From NCBI GenBank assembly GCA_030432795.1, contig JAUILW010000002.1:1-29258 (forward strand): a stretch of 29,258 nucleotides of DNA, in the 5' to 3' direction. This stretch comes from Gammaproteobacteria bacterium. Its GTDB lineage: Bacteria; Pseudomonadota; Gammaproteobacteria; Pseudomonadales; Azotimanducaceae. Shown here piece after piece: positions 16,516 through 23,446 of this stretch. The notes under the pieces are model-generated. The model saw nothing but the letters and a program-made list of their open reading frames with translations, was not told the origin of the DNA and made no database searches. A program made the position numbers and the translations under genes. Position 1 is the first letter of the stretch. Each line of letters begins with the position of its first letter.

Positions 16516-16920
16516 ATGCGACGTCCGAACAACCTTCTTCGTCGACTCACTGGTTTTATCGTGGCCGTCGCCATGAGCAGTGTAACCCTTGCCCTTGAGC
16601 CGCTGCCGAACGACGCTCAGCAGACGGTGGACACCTATCTGGCGGCACTGCAGACCGGCGACACCAGCACGCTGTCCAACCTCGTCGAAGGACGGATGAA
16701 GGCGCGGCTTGAGCGCGCGATGCGCAATCCCGGCTATGCGGCACATCTCATGGACAGCTTCGGCACCACGGAGTTCGAAGTCCTGGGTGGGGCCACCGAG
16801 GAAGGCATGCTTGCGGCTGACTACGTATCGCGAAACGACTCGGAAACCATACACAAACGCTTGTACCTGCAGCGCACGTTGACTGGCTACGTCATTGTCG
16901 CGGAATCAGTGATTCCCTGA
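16516..16920 (+). CDS. Small secreted protein of unknown function
   Basis: 134 residues. The start is one base after the SGNH hydrolase stop, with GGAGG about seven bases upstream, so the two are co-transcribed. The signal peptide runs through LTGFIVAVAMSSVTLALE. The mature ~105 residues begin with DAQQTVDTYLAALQTGDTSTLSNLVEGRMKARLERAM and end in beta-rich YLQRTLTGYVIVAESVIP, resembling the helix-then-sheet order of NTF2/SnoaL-like folds. That fold guess is tentative. No catalytic residue pattern was recognised. It may assist or regulate the secreted hydrolase. Confidence 0.75.
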   Translation: MRRPNNLLRRLTGFIVAVAMSSVTLALEPLPNDAQQTVDTYLAALQTGDTSTLSNLVEGRMKARLERAMRNPGYAAHLMDSFGTTEFEVLGGATEEGMLAADYVSRNDSETIHKRLYLQRTLTGYVIVAESVIP

Positions 16921-16947
16921 TGTAACGCCGGGACCCACACCGGGTCA

Positions 16948-18003
16948 CTAGAGCAGGTCGTAACAACCCAGCTCGTCGATCGCCAGCGCATTGCGGCGCA
17001 CCATCTCGGTCATCCAGGCGCGGCTGTGCGGGTTGCTGGTATCGAGTGTTCCGGACACCACCACCACATAGCACCAGTTGTAGAGCACCGCGATCCGGTA
17101 ATCCGACCACGCGGTATCCGCATCGTACCCTACGCCAAGCTCAGCCAGGCGCCGCACATAGCGGCTGACGATGTCGCGTTCGTGCTCGCGCCGCACTTCC
17201 GTCTTCGCGTTCTGTGTGAGAAAGAACGCTACCTCATCGATACCGCGGCCGATGAGCGGGCCCTGCCAGTCGAGAATCACCAGCGGGTGCTGACCGGGAC
17301 CGCCGAAAAACAGGTTTTCCAGGCGGAAATCACCGTGCAGAACGGTGTTGGGCTTTGAGACCAGATGATTCTGCAGGCGAGGCAGGGCGGCTCGAAACGG
17401 CTCGATCATGTCGATCACCGGCTGCGGAATGACATCGCCAAACACCGCCAGTGTCTGCGCCCATCCGTGTTCAACCCCAAGGCGCATGTTGTCAGCGTGA
17501 AAACTCGCGCCGATACCGGGTATCCAGTCCAGCGTTTCAGTCCTGTTCCAGAACGACGCATGCAGCAGCGCGAGCTGCTCCATGCACACGTCAGTATCCG
17601 CGAGATCCGCGCCGGCTACCTGATCACCCAGTCTGTAGCCGTGGAGATCTTCCATGACGATGGCAAAGTTCTGGGCGTCGTCCACGTCGCAATGATAGAT
17701 GCGCGGCGTGTGCGCCAGACAGCTCGCCGCAAGCTCGCGAAAGAAACGTGACTCGCGCTCGTAGGTGCGAAACTGCACCGCCACCTGGCGGTTGGTCTCG
17801 TTCAACGCCGGGCTTTTGATAACGAGCGACGCAGGCGCGTCGATACCGTCAGCGAGTTGGAGATGCGCACGCTGCAGCCGGCTCATCATGCCGGCGCCTT
17901 CACCAATGGTCTCCATTCGCACAGCGCGCACGGCACCTTCCGGCAACCCCAGCACACCAGAAAACCACGTGTTGTCCATAGCCTCCGGCGTTATCACGCT
18001 CAC
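16948..18003 (-). CDS. Aminoglycoside-phosphotransferase/ecdysteroid-kinase-like protein
   Basis: 351 residues of the APH fold. Visible kinase parts: Lys63 (LVIKS) as ATP-binding lysine, Glu84 in a conserved helix, hinge IVMEDL, the catalytic loop LHGDFRLENLFF (His223-Gly-Asp225...Asn230) and metal-binding Asp245 (LDWQ). The protein ends with DELGCYDLL, like the second APH-type protein in this window. The start is GTG at 18003, overlapping the preceding stop by four bases (GTGA), so it is the third gene of the xsc operon. Family members phosphorylate small hydroxylated molecules. Here the substrate is unknown; a hydroxylated precursor or product of the sulfonate pathway is a guess. Confidence 0.85.
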   Translation of the reverse strand: MSVITPEAMDNTWFSGVLGLPEGAVRAVRMETIGEGAGMMSRLQRAHLQLADGIDAPASLVIKSPALNETNRQVAVQFRTYERESRFFRELAASCLAHTPRIYHCDVDDAQNFAIVMEDLHGYRLGDQVAGADLADTDVCMEQLALLHASFWNRTETLDWIPGIGASFHADNMRLGVEHGWAQTLAVFGDVIPQPVIDMIEPFRAALPRLQNHLVSKPNTVLHGDFRLENLFFGGPGQHPLVILDWQGPLIGRGIDEVAFFLTQNAKTEVRREHERDIVSRYVRRLAELGVGYDADTAWSDYRIAVLYNWCYVVVVSGTLDTSNPHSRAWMTEMVRRNALAIDELGCYDLL

Positions 18004-19625
18004 GGTGACACGCCTCCGAGAAACGGTCCGTCAACGCACAGCCTGCGGCCGTCGGGTGCGGCACACGCACCGCACAGACCCACGCCGCACTTGGTGAGGT
18101 AGTCGATGGCGCTGAAGATCCGAGCGTTCGGAACGTATCGCTGCTGCACTGCTTCGGCGGCACGCACCATCGGCGCCGGTCCGCAGTTGTAGAACACCAG
18201 CGTCGCGCGCGTCTCCTCGGGCAGGCCTTCCAGGTACGCGGCCAACGCCTCAGTCACCAGCCCGTGATGGCCGCGGCTGCCATCATCGGTACTAATGTGC
18301 AGGTTCGCACACGCCGCGCACTCCGCCTCGTAGTACAGACGATCAGCGGTGCGCGCTCCGAAGAACACCTCCGCGCCGCCGAAGTCGCGCACGAGCTGGT
18401 ACACCGCAGCGAGGCCGGTGCCTCCCGCCACCGCGACGATCTTTGCGTCGGGCGGGGGTGTGGCGGCAATACCGTGCGGTCCACGCACGTAGCACTGCGT
18501 GCCCGCGGGAAGATCCATCAGCGCGTGGGTGAATTGACCCACGTCGATGACCGCGAGCTTGAACGGGTCGTCGTCCAGCGCCGAGAACGGCTTCTCGCCG
18601 AGTCCCGGCACCCAGAGAAAGAGAAATTCGCCAGCGCGGATATCGATGCTGCGATCGAAGGTGAGCACACTGATGTCGTGCGTGACCCGCTCGGCGTGGG
18701 TGAGCGTCACCGGCCGGAAATGCATGTCCTCCTCGTAGCGGATGCAGGCTTCCGCCTGCACCGCGCCGCCCGCGAGCTCCGCATCCAAAGTATCGAAGTA
18801 GGCACCGATCTCCGGCGAGGTCATGCCAACCAGGGTAGATCCGACACCGACGATATCCGCACCCGCCTGGCGAAACGCCAGCACGTCCGCAGCAGAGCTG
18901 ACGCCGCCGCAACCGATGATCGGCACATCGACCACAGCCGCTATCTCACGCACGCACTTCAGGCCAATCGGCAGAATGCCTTTGCCGGACATGCCGCCGA
19001 CCTCATTACTGAGTACCGGGTGTCCGTGCTCGGAATAGTAGCCGGGGCCAACCGTGTTGATGGCACAAAGACCATCGGCACCGCCGGCGACCGCTGCCTG
19101 GGCAATGGCCGCGATGTCCGGCGCATTGGGAGTGAGCTTGGGAATCACCGGTATGTCCACCGCGTCCTTCACCGCCCGGGTGATGGCTTCCACCAGCTCC
19201 GGGTCCTGCCCCATGGCCATGCCGTAGCCCTTGGCGTGCGGGCAGGAGAGGTTGAGTTCCAGGCCATCGGAAAACGGCGCCAGCATGCGCGCCACCGCCA
19301 CGAATTCCTCCACGCTGCCACCGAAGATGCTGGTCAGCAGAAAGCGGTCGTCCGGCACTTCCAGCGCCTCGAGCTGCTTAGCCGACTCGACCATACCCGG
19401 GTTGGTGAGGCCCACCGCGTTGACAAAGCAACCCTTCGCATACTGGCTGAGCACCGGCTCACGATACCCCGCACGCGGTTCCGGGCCGATGCTCTTGGTC
19501 GTCATCACCCCGACCTGAGGAATGTGCTCGAAGAAGTAGCGCATGATCGAGGTTTGCGTGGTGACGATGCCTGACGGCACCGTGAATGCCCCCGAAAGCG
19601 TCTTGCCGAAGAACGTAATCCCCAT
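18000..19625 (-). CDS. PyrD-PyrK-like fusion flavin/Fe-S oxidoreductase
   Basis: 541 residues that fuse two normally separate subunits. Residues ~1-290 are a dihydroorotate/dihydropyrimidine-dehydrogenase-type FMN barrel, with NAVGLTNPG (69-77), ELNLSCPHAKG with catalytic-type Cys128, PKLTP (Lys163), Asn190 and the phosphate-binding GCGGVSSAADV. The loop has SCPH where bacterial PyrD usually has SCPN, as in archaeal PyrD and dihydropyrimidine dehydrogenases. Residues ~300-541 are a PyrK-like FAD/NAD(P) module: EKPFS (344-348), AGGTGLAAV, and a [2Fe-2S] ligand set Cys513, 518, 521, 530. It starts four bases after the xsc stop. It could oxidise or reduce a small substrate with NAD(P)H. A pyrimidine role is possible, but the operon argues for a sulfonate-linked one. 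Confidence 0.85.
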   Translation of the reverse strand: MGITFFGKTLSGAFTVPSGIVTTQTSIMRYFFEHIPQVGVMTTKSIGPEPRAGYREPVLSQYAKGCFVNAVGLTNPGMVESAKQLEALEVPDDRFLLTSIFGGSVEEFVAVARMLAPFSDGLELNLSCPHAKGYGMAMGQDPELVEAITRAVKDAVDIPVIPKLTPNAPDIAAIAQAAVAGGADGLCAINTVGPGYYSEHGHPVLSNEVGGMSGKGILPIGLKCVREIAAVVDVPIIGCGGVSSAADVLAFRQAGADIVGVGSTLVGMTSPEIGAYFDTLDAELAGGAVQAEACIRYEEDMHFRPVTLTHAERVTHDISVLTFDRSIDIRAGEFLFLWVPGLGEKPFSALDDDPFKLAVIDVGQFTHALMDLPAGTQCYVRGPHGIAATPPPDAKIVAVAGGTGLAAVYQLVRDFGGAEVFFGARTADRLYYEAECAACANLHISTDDGSRGHHGLVTEALAAYLEGLPEETRATLVFYNCGPAPMVRAAEAVQQRYVPNARIFSAIDYLTKCGVGLCGACAAPDGRRLCVDGPFLGGVSP

Positions 19626-19629
19626 AGGA

Positions 19630-21393
19630 TCAGCGCATATCAGCGGCGTCGATGCCCGCTACCTGCACAGGGGTCTTCATGGCGTCACGGCGGAACGGCT
19701 CGCCCAGCTCCTGGTTGATCATGGCTTCAATGAGCGTCGTTCTGCCGTGCTGCATCTGATCTTCCAGCGCTTTCTCCAACATCTGCGACAGCTCATCCAT
19801 GGTACGTGCCTGCACGCCCTGCAGGCCACAGGCCTGCGCGATGCCGGCATAGCTGACGTTATCCGAAAGTTCCGTGCCGACGAAGTTGTCGTCGTACCAC
19901 AGCGTGGAGTTACGCTTCTCTGCACCCCACTGGTAGTTGCGGAATACCACCATGGTGATGGCCGGCCATTCCGGGCGGCCGATGGCGGTCAGCTCCGTGA
20001 CGCTGATGCCAAACGCGCCGTCGCCGGCAAACCCCACCACCGGCGTGTCAGGACAGCCGATCTTGGCGCCGATGATGGCTGGTAGGCCGTAGCCGCAGGG
20101 TCCGAACAAACCCGGGGCGAGGTACTTTCTGCCCGCCTCGAAGGTCGGATAGGCGTTGCCGATGGCACAGTTGTTACCTATGTCCGAGCTGATGATGGCT
20201 TCCACGGGCAGCGATCGACGGATGGCCCGCCACGCCATGCGCGGGCTCATCCAGTCAGGCTTGGCAGCCCGGGCACGGGCATTCCAGCTGGTGCCCGGAT
20301 CGTCGTCCTCGTGATCCATGCCGGCAAGCTCCTGCGCCCAGTTGCCTTTGGATCGCCCTATCGCGGCCTTTCGCGCCGCACGATCGGTATCGCCCGCATT
20401 GGCCGGCAGCTGCTCCAACAGGCCGCTCGCCACCTTGCCTGCATCACCAACGATTCCCACGGTGACTTTCTTTGTCAGGCCGATGCGTGCCGGGTTCATA
20501 TCCACCTGGATGATCGCCGCATCTTTCGGCCAGTAGTCGATACCGTAGCCTGGCAGGGTGGAGAACGGATTCAAGCGCGTGCCGAGCGCCAGGACCACAT
20601 CGGCCTGCTGGATCAGCTCCATGGCGGCCTTGGAGCCGTTGTAACCGAGCGGGCCGGCAAAAAGCGGATGAGAGCCGGGAAACGCATCGTTGTGCTGATA
20701 GCCACAGCACACCGGCGCGTCGAGTTTCTCCGCCAGCGCCATGGTTGCCGGAATAGCGTCGGCGAGGATCACCCCGGCGCCATTGAGGATCACCGGAAAC
20801 TTCGCCGATGCCAGGAGGTCGGCAGCGCGCCGTAACGCTTCCGCCCCACCGCCGGGCCGTTCGAATTCGATTTGCGCCGGCAGCTCGATGTCGATGACCT
20901 GCGTCCACAGATCACGCGGCACGTTGATCTGCGCCGGCGCGGAGGCTCGCTTGGCTTCGCTGATCACGCGGTTGAGCACCTCGGCGATACGCGCCGGCGT
21001 ACGCACCTCCTCCTGGTAGGCCACCATGTCTTTGAAAAGCGCCATCTGCTGCACTTCCTGAAACCCGCCCTGGCCGATGGTGGCGTTGGCCGCCTGCGGC
21101 GTGACGAGCAGCAGCGGCGTGTGGTTCCAGTAGGCCGTCTTCACCGCTGTGACAAAGTTGGTAATGCCCGGGCCGTTCTGCGCGATCATCATGCTCATCC
21201 GCCCCGACGCGCGCGTGAAGCCGTCGGCCATCATGCCTCCGGACCCCTCGTGAGCGCAGTCCCAGAAGGCGATGCCGGCACGGGTGAACAGATCCGATAT
21301 CGGCATGAACGCCGAGCCGATGATGCCAAAGGCATTGTCGATGCCATGCATCTGCAGCACCTTTACGAAGGCTTCCTCAGTGGTCATTTGCAT
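19630..21393 (-). CDS. xsc: Sulfoacetaldehyde acetyltransferase (ThDP-dependent)
   Basis: 587 residues, full length for Xsc, which converts sulfoacetaldehyde and phosphate to acetyl phosphate and sulfite (EC 2.3.3.15) in taurine, isethionate and related C2-sulfonate degradation. It matches the family from the N-terminus (TTEEAFVKVLQMHGI, then WDCAHEGSGGMMADG with ThDP-activating Glu49) through GQGGFQEVQQM, CGYQHNDAFPGSHP and NPFSTLPGYGIDYWPKDA. The ThDP/Mg motif runs from GDG (457-459) to Asn486, and the C-terminus is NQELGEPFRRDAM. These stretches separate Xsc from acetolactate synthase. GGGGAAG lies before the ATG. It is first in an operon with the PyrDK-like fusion and a kinase. No phosphotransacetylase or sulfonate-forming gene is nearby. 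Confidence 0.93.
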   Translation of the reverse strand: MQMTTEEAFVKVLQMHGIDNAFGIIGSAFMPISDLFTRAGIAFWDCAHEGSGGMMADGFTRASGRMSMMIAQNGPGITNFVTAVKTAYWNHTPLLLVTPQAANATIGQGGFQEVQQMALFKDMVAYQEEVRTPARIAEVLNRVISEAKRASAPAQINVPRDLWTQVIDIELPAQIEFERPGGGAEALRRAADLLASAKFPVILNGAGVILADAIPATMALAEKLDAPVCCGYQHNDAFPGSHPLFAGPLGYNGSKAAMELIQQADVVLALGTRLNPFSTLPGYGIDYWPKDAAIIQVDMNPARIGLTKKVTVGIVGDAGKVASGLLEQLPANAGDTDRAARKAAIGRSKGNWAQELAGMDHEDDDPGTSWNARARAAKPDWMSPRMAWRAIRRSLPVEAIISSDIGNNCAIGNAYPTFEAGRKYLAPGLFGPCGYGLPAIIGAKIGCPDTPVVGFAGDGAFGISVTELTAIGRPEWPAITMVVFRNYQWGAEKRNSTLWYDDNFVGTELSDNVSYAGIAQACGLQGVQARTMDELSQMLEKALEDQMQHGRTTLIEAMINQELGEPFRRDAMKTPVQVAGIDAADMR

Positions 21394-21500
21394 GCGGCTT
21401 CCCCAGCGCTTGAATTTGGCGGTGGAGGATACCGGCTGAAGCCGTGCGAATCACGCGGAGGAACCGGTAAGATGGGTGGCAAACACCTAAGGAGATCATC

Positions 21501-22268
21501 TTGGAGATAACGAAAGACACCTGTGGAATTTTCGTCGGCGGCGCCTCCGGCATGTGCCGGGCCACGGCGGAACAGTTCGCTGCCAGGGGCGGTAAAGTCG
21601 CCATTGCCGACCTCGAGTCGTCCAAGGGCGCAGAGGTTGCCGAAGCACTCGGCGGCACCTTCCACGCCTGCAATGTCATGGACTACGACGGCATGGAACA
21701 GGTCCTCAACGAAGCTGTCGGCGCGCTTGGCGGCCTGCACTTTCTGGTCAACACCGCCGGCGGCGGCGCGGCAACGCGCACCGTCAACAAGAACGGCGAG
21801 CCACACCCGCTGGACGTCTTTCAGCGCGTCATCGACCTGAACCTGATCGCCTCGTTCAACATCAACCGCCTGGGTGCGGTGCACATGGCGAAAAACGAGC
21901 CGAACGACGTAGGTGAGCGCGGCGTGATGATCAACACCGCCTCCATCGCCGCCTTCGAAGGGCAGATCGGCCAGGTGGCCTATACCGCGGCCAAGGGTGG
22001 CATCGCCGCCATGACCCTGACCATGGCCCGCGATCTCGGCACCATTGGCGTGCGGGTGATGACCATCGCGCCGAGCCTGTTCGAAACGGGCCTCACCGCC
22101 GGCATTCCCGACGAGGGTGCGTTGCAGCTCACCAAGGATGCGGCCTTTCCCAAGCGTATGGGCAAGCCCCACGAGTTCGCCACCATGGCCATCGCTATCT
22201 TCGAGTGCGCCATGATGAATGGCTCCACCATCCGCGTAGACGGCGGTCAGCGCTTCCAGCCGCGCTGA
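21501..22268 (+). CDS. SDR dehydrogenase, 3-hydroxyacyl-CoA dehydrogenase type II-like
   Basis: 255 residues of a classical SDR closest in pattern to HSD17B10-type 3-hydroxyacyl-CoA/hydroxysteroid dehydrogenases: INTASIAAFEGQIGQVAYTAAKGGIAAMTL with catalytic Ser148, Tyr161 and Lys165, and a structural Asn114. Asp37 at the end of the second strand favours NAD+. The dinucleotide motif reads GGASGMC, with Cys19 where the third Gly is expected. The start is TTG at 21501, supported by AAGGAG six bases upstream. It is divergent from xsc across 107 bases, so shared control is possible. Oxidation of a hydroxyacyl-CoA or a secondary alcohol is likely; sulfonate involvement is only a positional guess. 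Confidence 0.88.
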   Translation: MEITKDTCGIFVGGASGMCRATAEQFAARGGKVAIADLESSKGAEVAEALGGTFHACNVMDYDGMEQVLNEAVGALGGLHFLVNTAGGGAATRTVNKNGEPHPLDVFQRVIDLNLIASFNINRLGAVHMAKNEPNDVGERGVMINTASIAAFEGQIGQVAYTAAKGGIAAMTLTMARDLGTIGVRVMTIAPSLFETGLTAGIPDEGALQLTKDAAFPKRMGKPHEFATMAIAIFECAMMNGSTIRVDGGQRFQPR

Positions 22269-22269
22269 T

Positions 22270-22308
22270 TGCGCTGCCGCAGAGTGCGCTGCCGCAGAAT
22301 GCGCTAGC
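22270..22308. repeat. 15-bp direct repeats, 2.6 copies
   Basis: TGCGCTGCCGCAGAG (22270-22284), TGCGCTGCCGCAGAA (22285-22299) and a partial third unit TGCGCTAGC (22300-22308), directly after the SDR stop codon. The third unit overlaps the palindrome CGCTAGCG. Confidence 0.75.
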
Positions 22309-22322
22309 GTAAATAGCCCTGC

Positions 22323-22369
22323 ACGAGAACGGCGTCAGGCCTGGCGCCACCAGGCAACGCCGTTCTCGT
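22323..22369. terminator. Strong stem-loop between convergent genes, candidate terminator
   Basis: A perfect 13-bp inverted repeat (22323-22335 with 22357-22369) encloses a second 6-bp stem GCCTGG/CCAGGC with a five-base loop. It lies between the convergent SDR and metallo-beta-lactamase genes and overlaps the last codons of the latter. No T-run follows on either strand, so intrinsic termination is uncertain; it may act in Rho-assisted termination or protect 3' ends. Confidence 0.5.
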
Positions 22370-23378
22370 CTTCCTCCGCCACCAGCATGCGACGGTCTTC
22401 CGCGCAGTGCAGGTGCGCGATAGCCTCACCCGTCGCGGGAAAGAACGTCCACTCCGTGATCGGGCTGCGAAACAGCGCCGGAAAGACATCCACCGCCCGC
22501 TTGGGCTCCTCGCACAGATCGTAGAGTTTGTTGAGGCCGGTTTCGTGCCAATCGATGAGCGCCGTCAAGCGCTCGTGCACACCGTTGAACAGGTGCTCGT
22601 GGGCCGGCAGCACCAGCAGCCGCGACGGCAGCAGATCCCGCAGCCGAGCGCAGGTGGTCAGGAAGTCGTGCAAAGGGTTCGCTAGCGGCTCGCTCGGCTG
22701 CACGCCAACGTTCGGCGTGATGCGCGGCAGGATCTGATCGCCGGAGATGAAGATGCCGAGCTCCGGGCAGTGCAGGCAGACATGCTCCGGAGCATGCCCG
22801 TGGCCGATCATCGCACGCCACTCCCGCCCGCCGATGTCGATGTACTGGCCGTCCACCACCCGCCGGAAGCCGGCCGGCAGTTGCGAGATACGCGAGCCGA
22901 ACTGGCCGAAGCGCGAGCGGTACCGGTCCAAACGATCCTCGTCGAACCCGGCGCGTCGGTAAAACCTGATCGCATCCTCCGGCACGTCGGACGGCCCGTC
23001 CGCAGCCATCACTTTGCACATGTAGAAGTCGCTGCGGCTCATCCACAGATCACATGCCCACTCACGGGTCAGCCAACCGGCGTTGCCGGTGTGGTCACCA
23101 TGCAGGTGGGTGGCGATCACGCGGGTGACCGGCTTGCCGCCCAGATGCCGCTGAAACACTTGCCGCCAGGTGTCGCGCACGCGGTCATTCGACAGGCCCG
23201 TATCGACGATGGTCCAGCCGTCGTAGTCCTGCAGCAGCCAGACGTTGATGTGGTCCAAGCGCCCGTCCATCGGCATGCGCAGCCAGTACACGCCCTCTGC
23301 AATCTCCACTGCGTCACCCGGGCCGGGCGCCCGATCGGCAAAAGGATAATGCAGGGGATCTCCGGTACGACTGGTCAT
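22335..23378 (-). CDS. Metallo-beta-lactamase-fold hydrolase
   Basis: 347 residues. The zinc motif THLHGDHTGN gives His91, His93, Asp95 and His96; GHGHAPEHVCLHCPELGIFISGDQIL supplies the later His and bridging Asp, and LVLPAHEH the last His region. This is the glyoxalase II/LACTB2-like set for two metals. The C-terminal ~90 residues add a helical domain seen in LACTB2-type hydrolases. The start at 23378 (MTSRTGDP) is chosen; ATG at 23408 is a real alternative with GGGAAG before it. It could hydrolyse a thioester or another ester such as an acyl-CoA. It is divergent from a histidine kinase gene, with no operon partner. Confidence 0.87.
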   Translation of the reverse strand: MTSRTGDPLHYPFADRAPGPGDAVEIAEGVYWLRMPMDGRLDHINVWLLQDYDGWTIVDTGLSNDRVRDTWRQVFQRHLGGKPVTRVIATHLHGDHTGNAGWLTREWACDLWMSRSDFYMCKVMAADGPSDVPEDAIRFYRRAGFDEDRLDRYRSRFGQFGSRISQLPAGFRRVVDGQYIDIGGREWRAMIGHGHAPEHVCLHCPELGIFISGDQILPRITPNVGVQPSEPLANPLHDFLTTCARLRDLLPSRLLVLPAHEHLFNGVHERLTALIDWHETGLNKLYDLCEEPKRAVDVFPALFRSPITEWTFFPATGEAIAHLHCAEDRRMLVAEEDENGVAWWRQA

Positions 23379-23446
23379 GACAGGCTCAATGGCGACGTGG
23401 CGGCCCATTCTATAGACTTCCCGCACCGTCCGCCCGAGGCCCCCGG

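Noticed and set aside
16932..16946. Small hairpin GACCC-N5-GGGTC between convergent genes
   Set aside because: A five-base-pair stem with no T-run on either side is too weak to call a terminator.
18264..19574. 436-codon open frame antisense to the PyrDK-like fusion
   Set aside because: It is a shadow frame of high-GC coding DNA. The translation is His/Arg-rich with no motif, while the opposite strand has complete family motifs.
19630..21393. Acetolactate synthase as an alternative call for the ThDP enzyme
   Set aside because: Sequence blocks along the whole length match Xsc rather than acetolactate synthase, and no small regulatory subunit gene follows.
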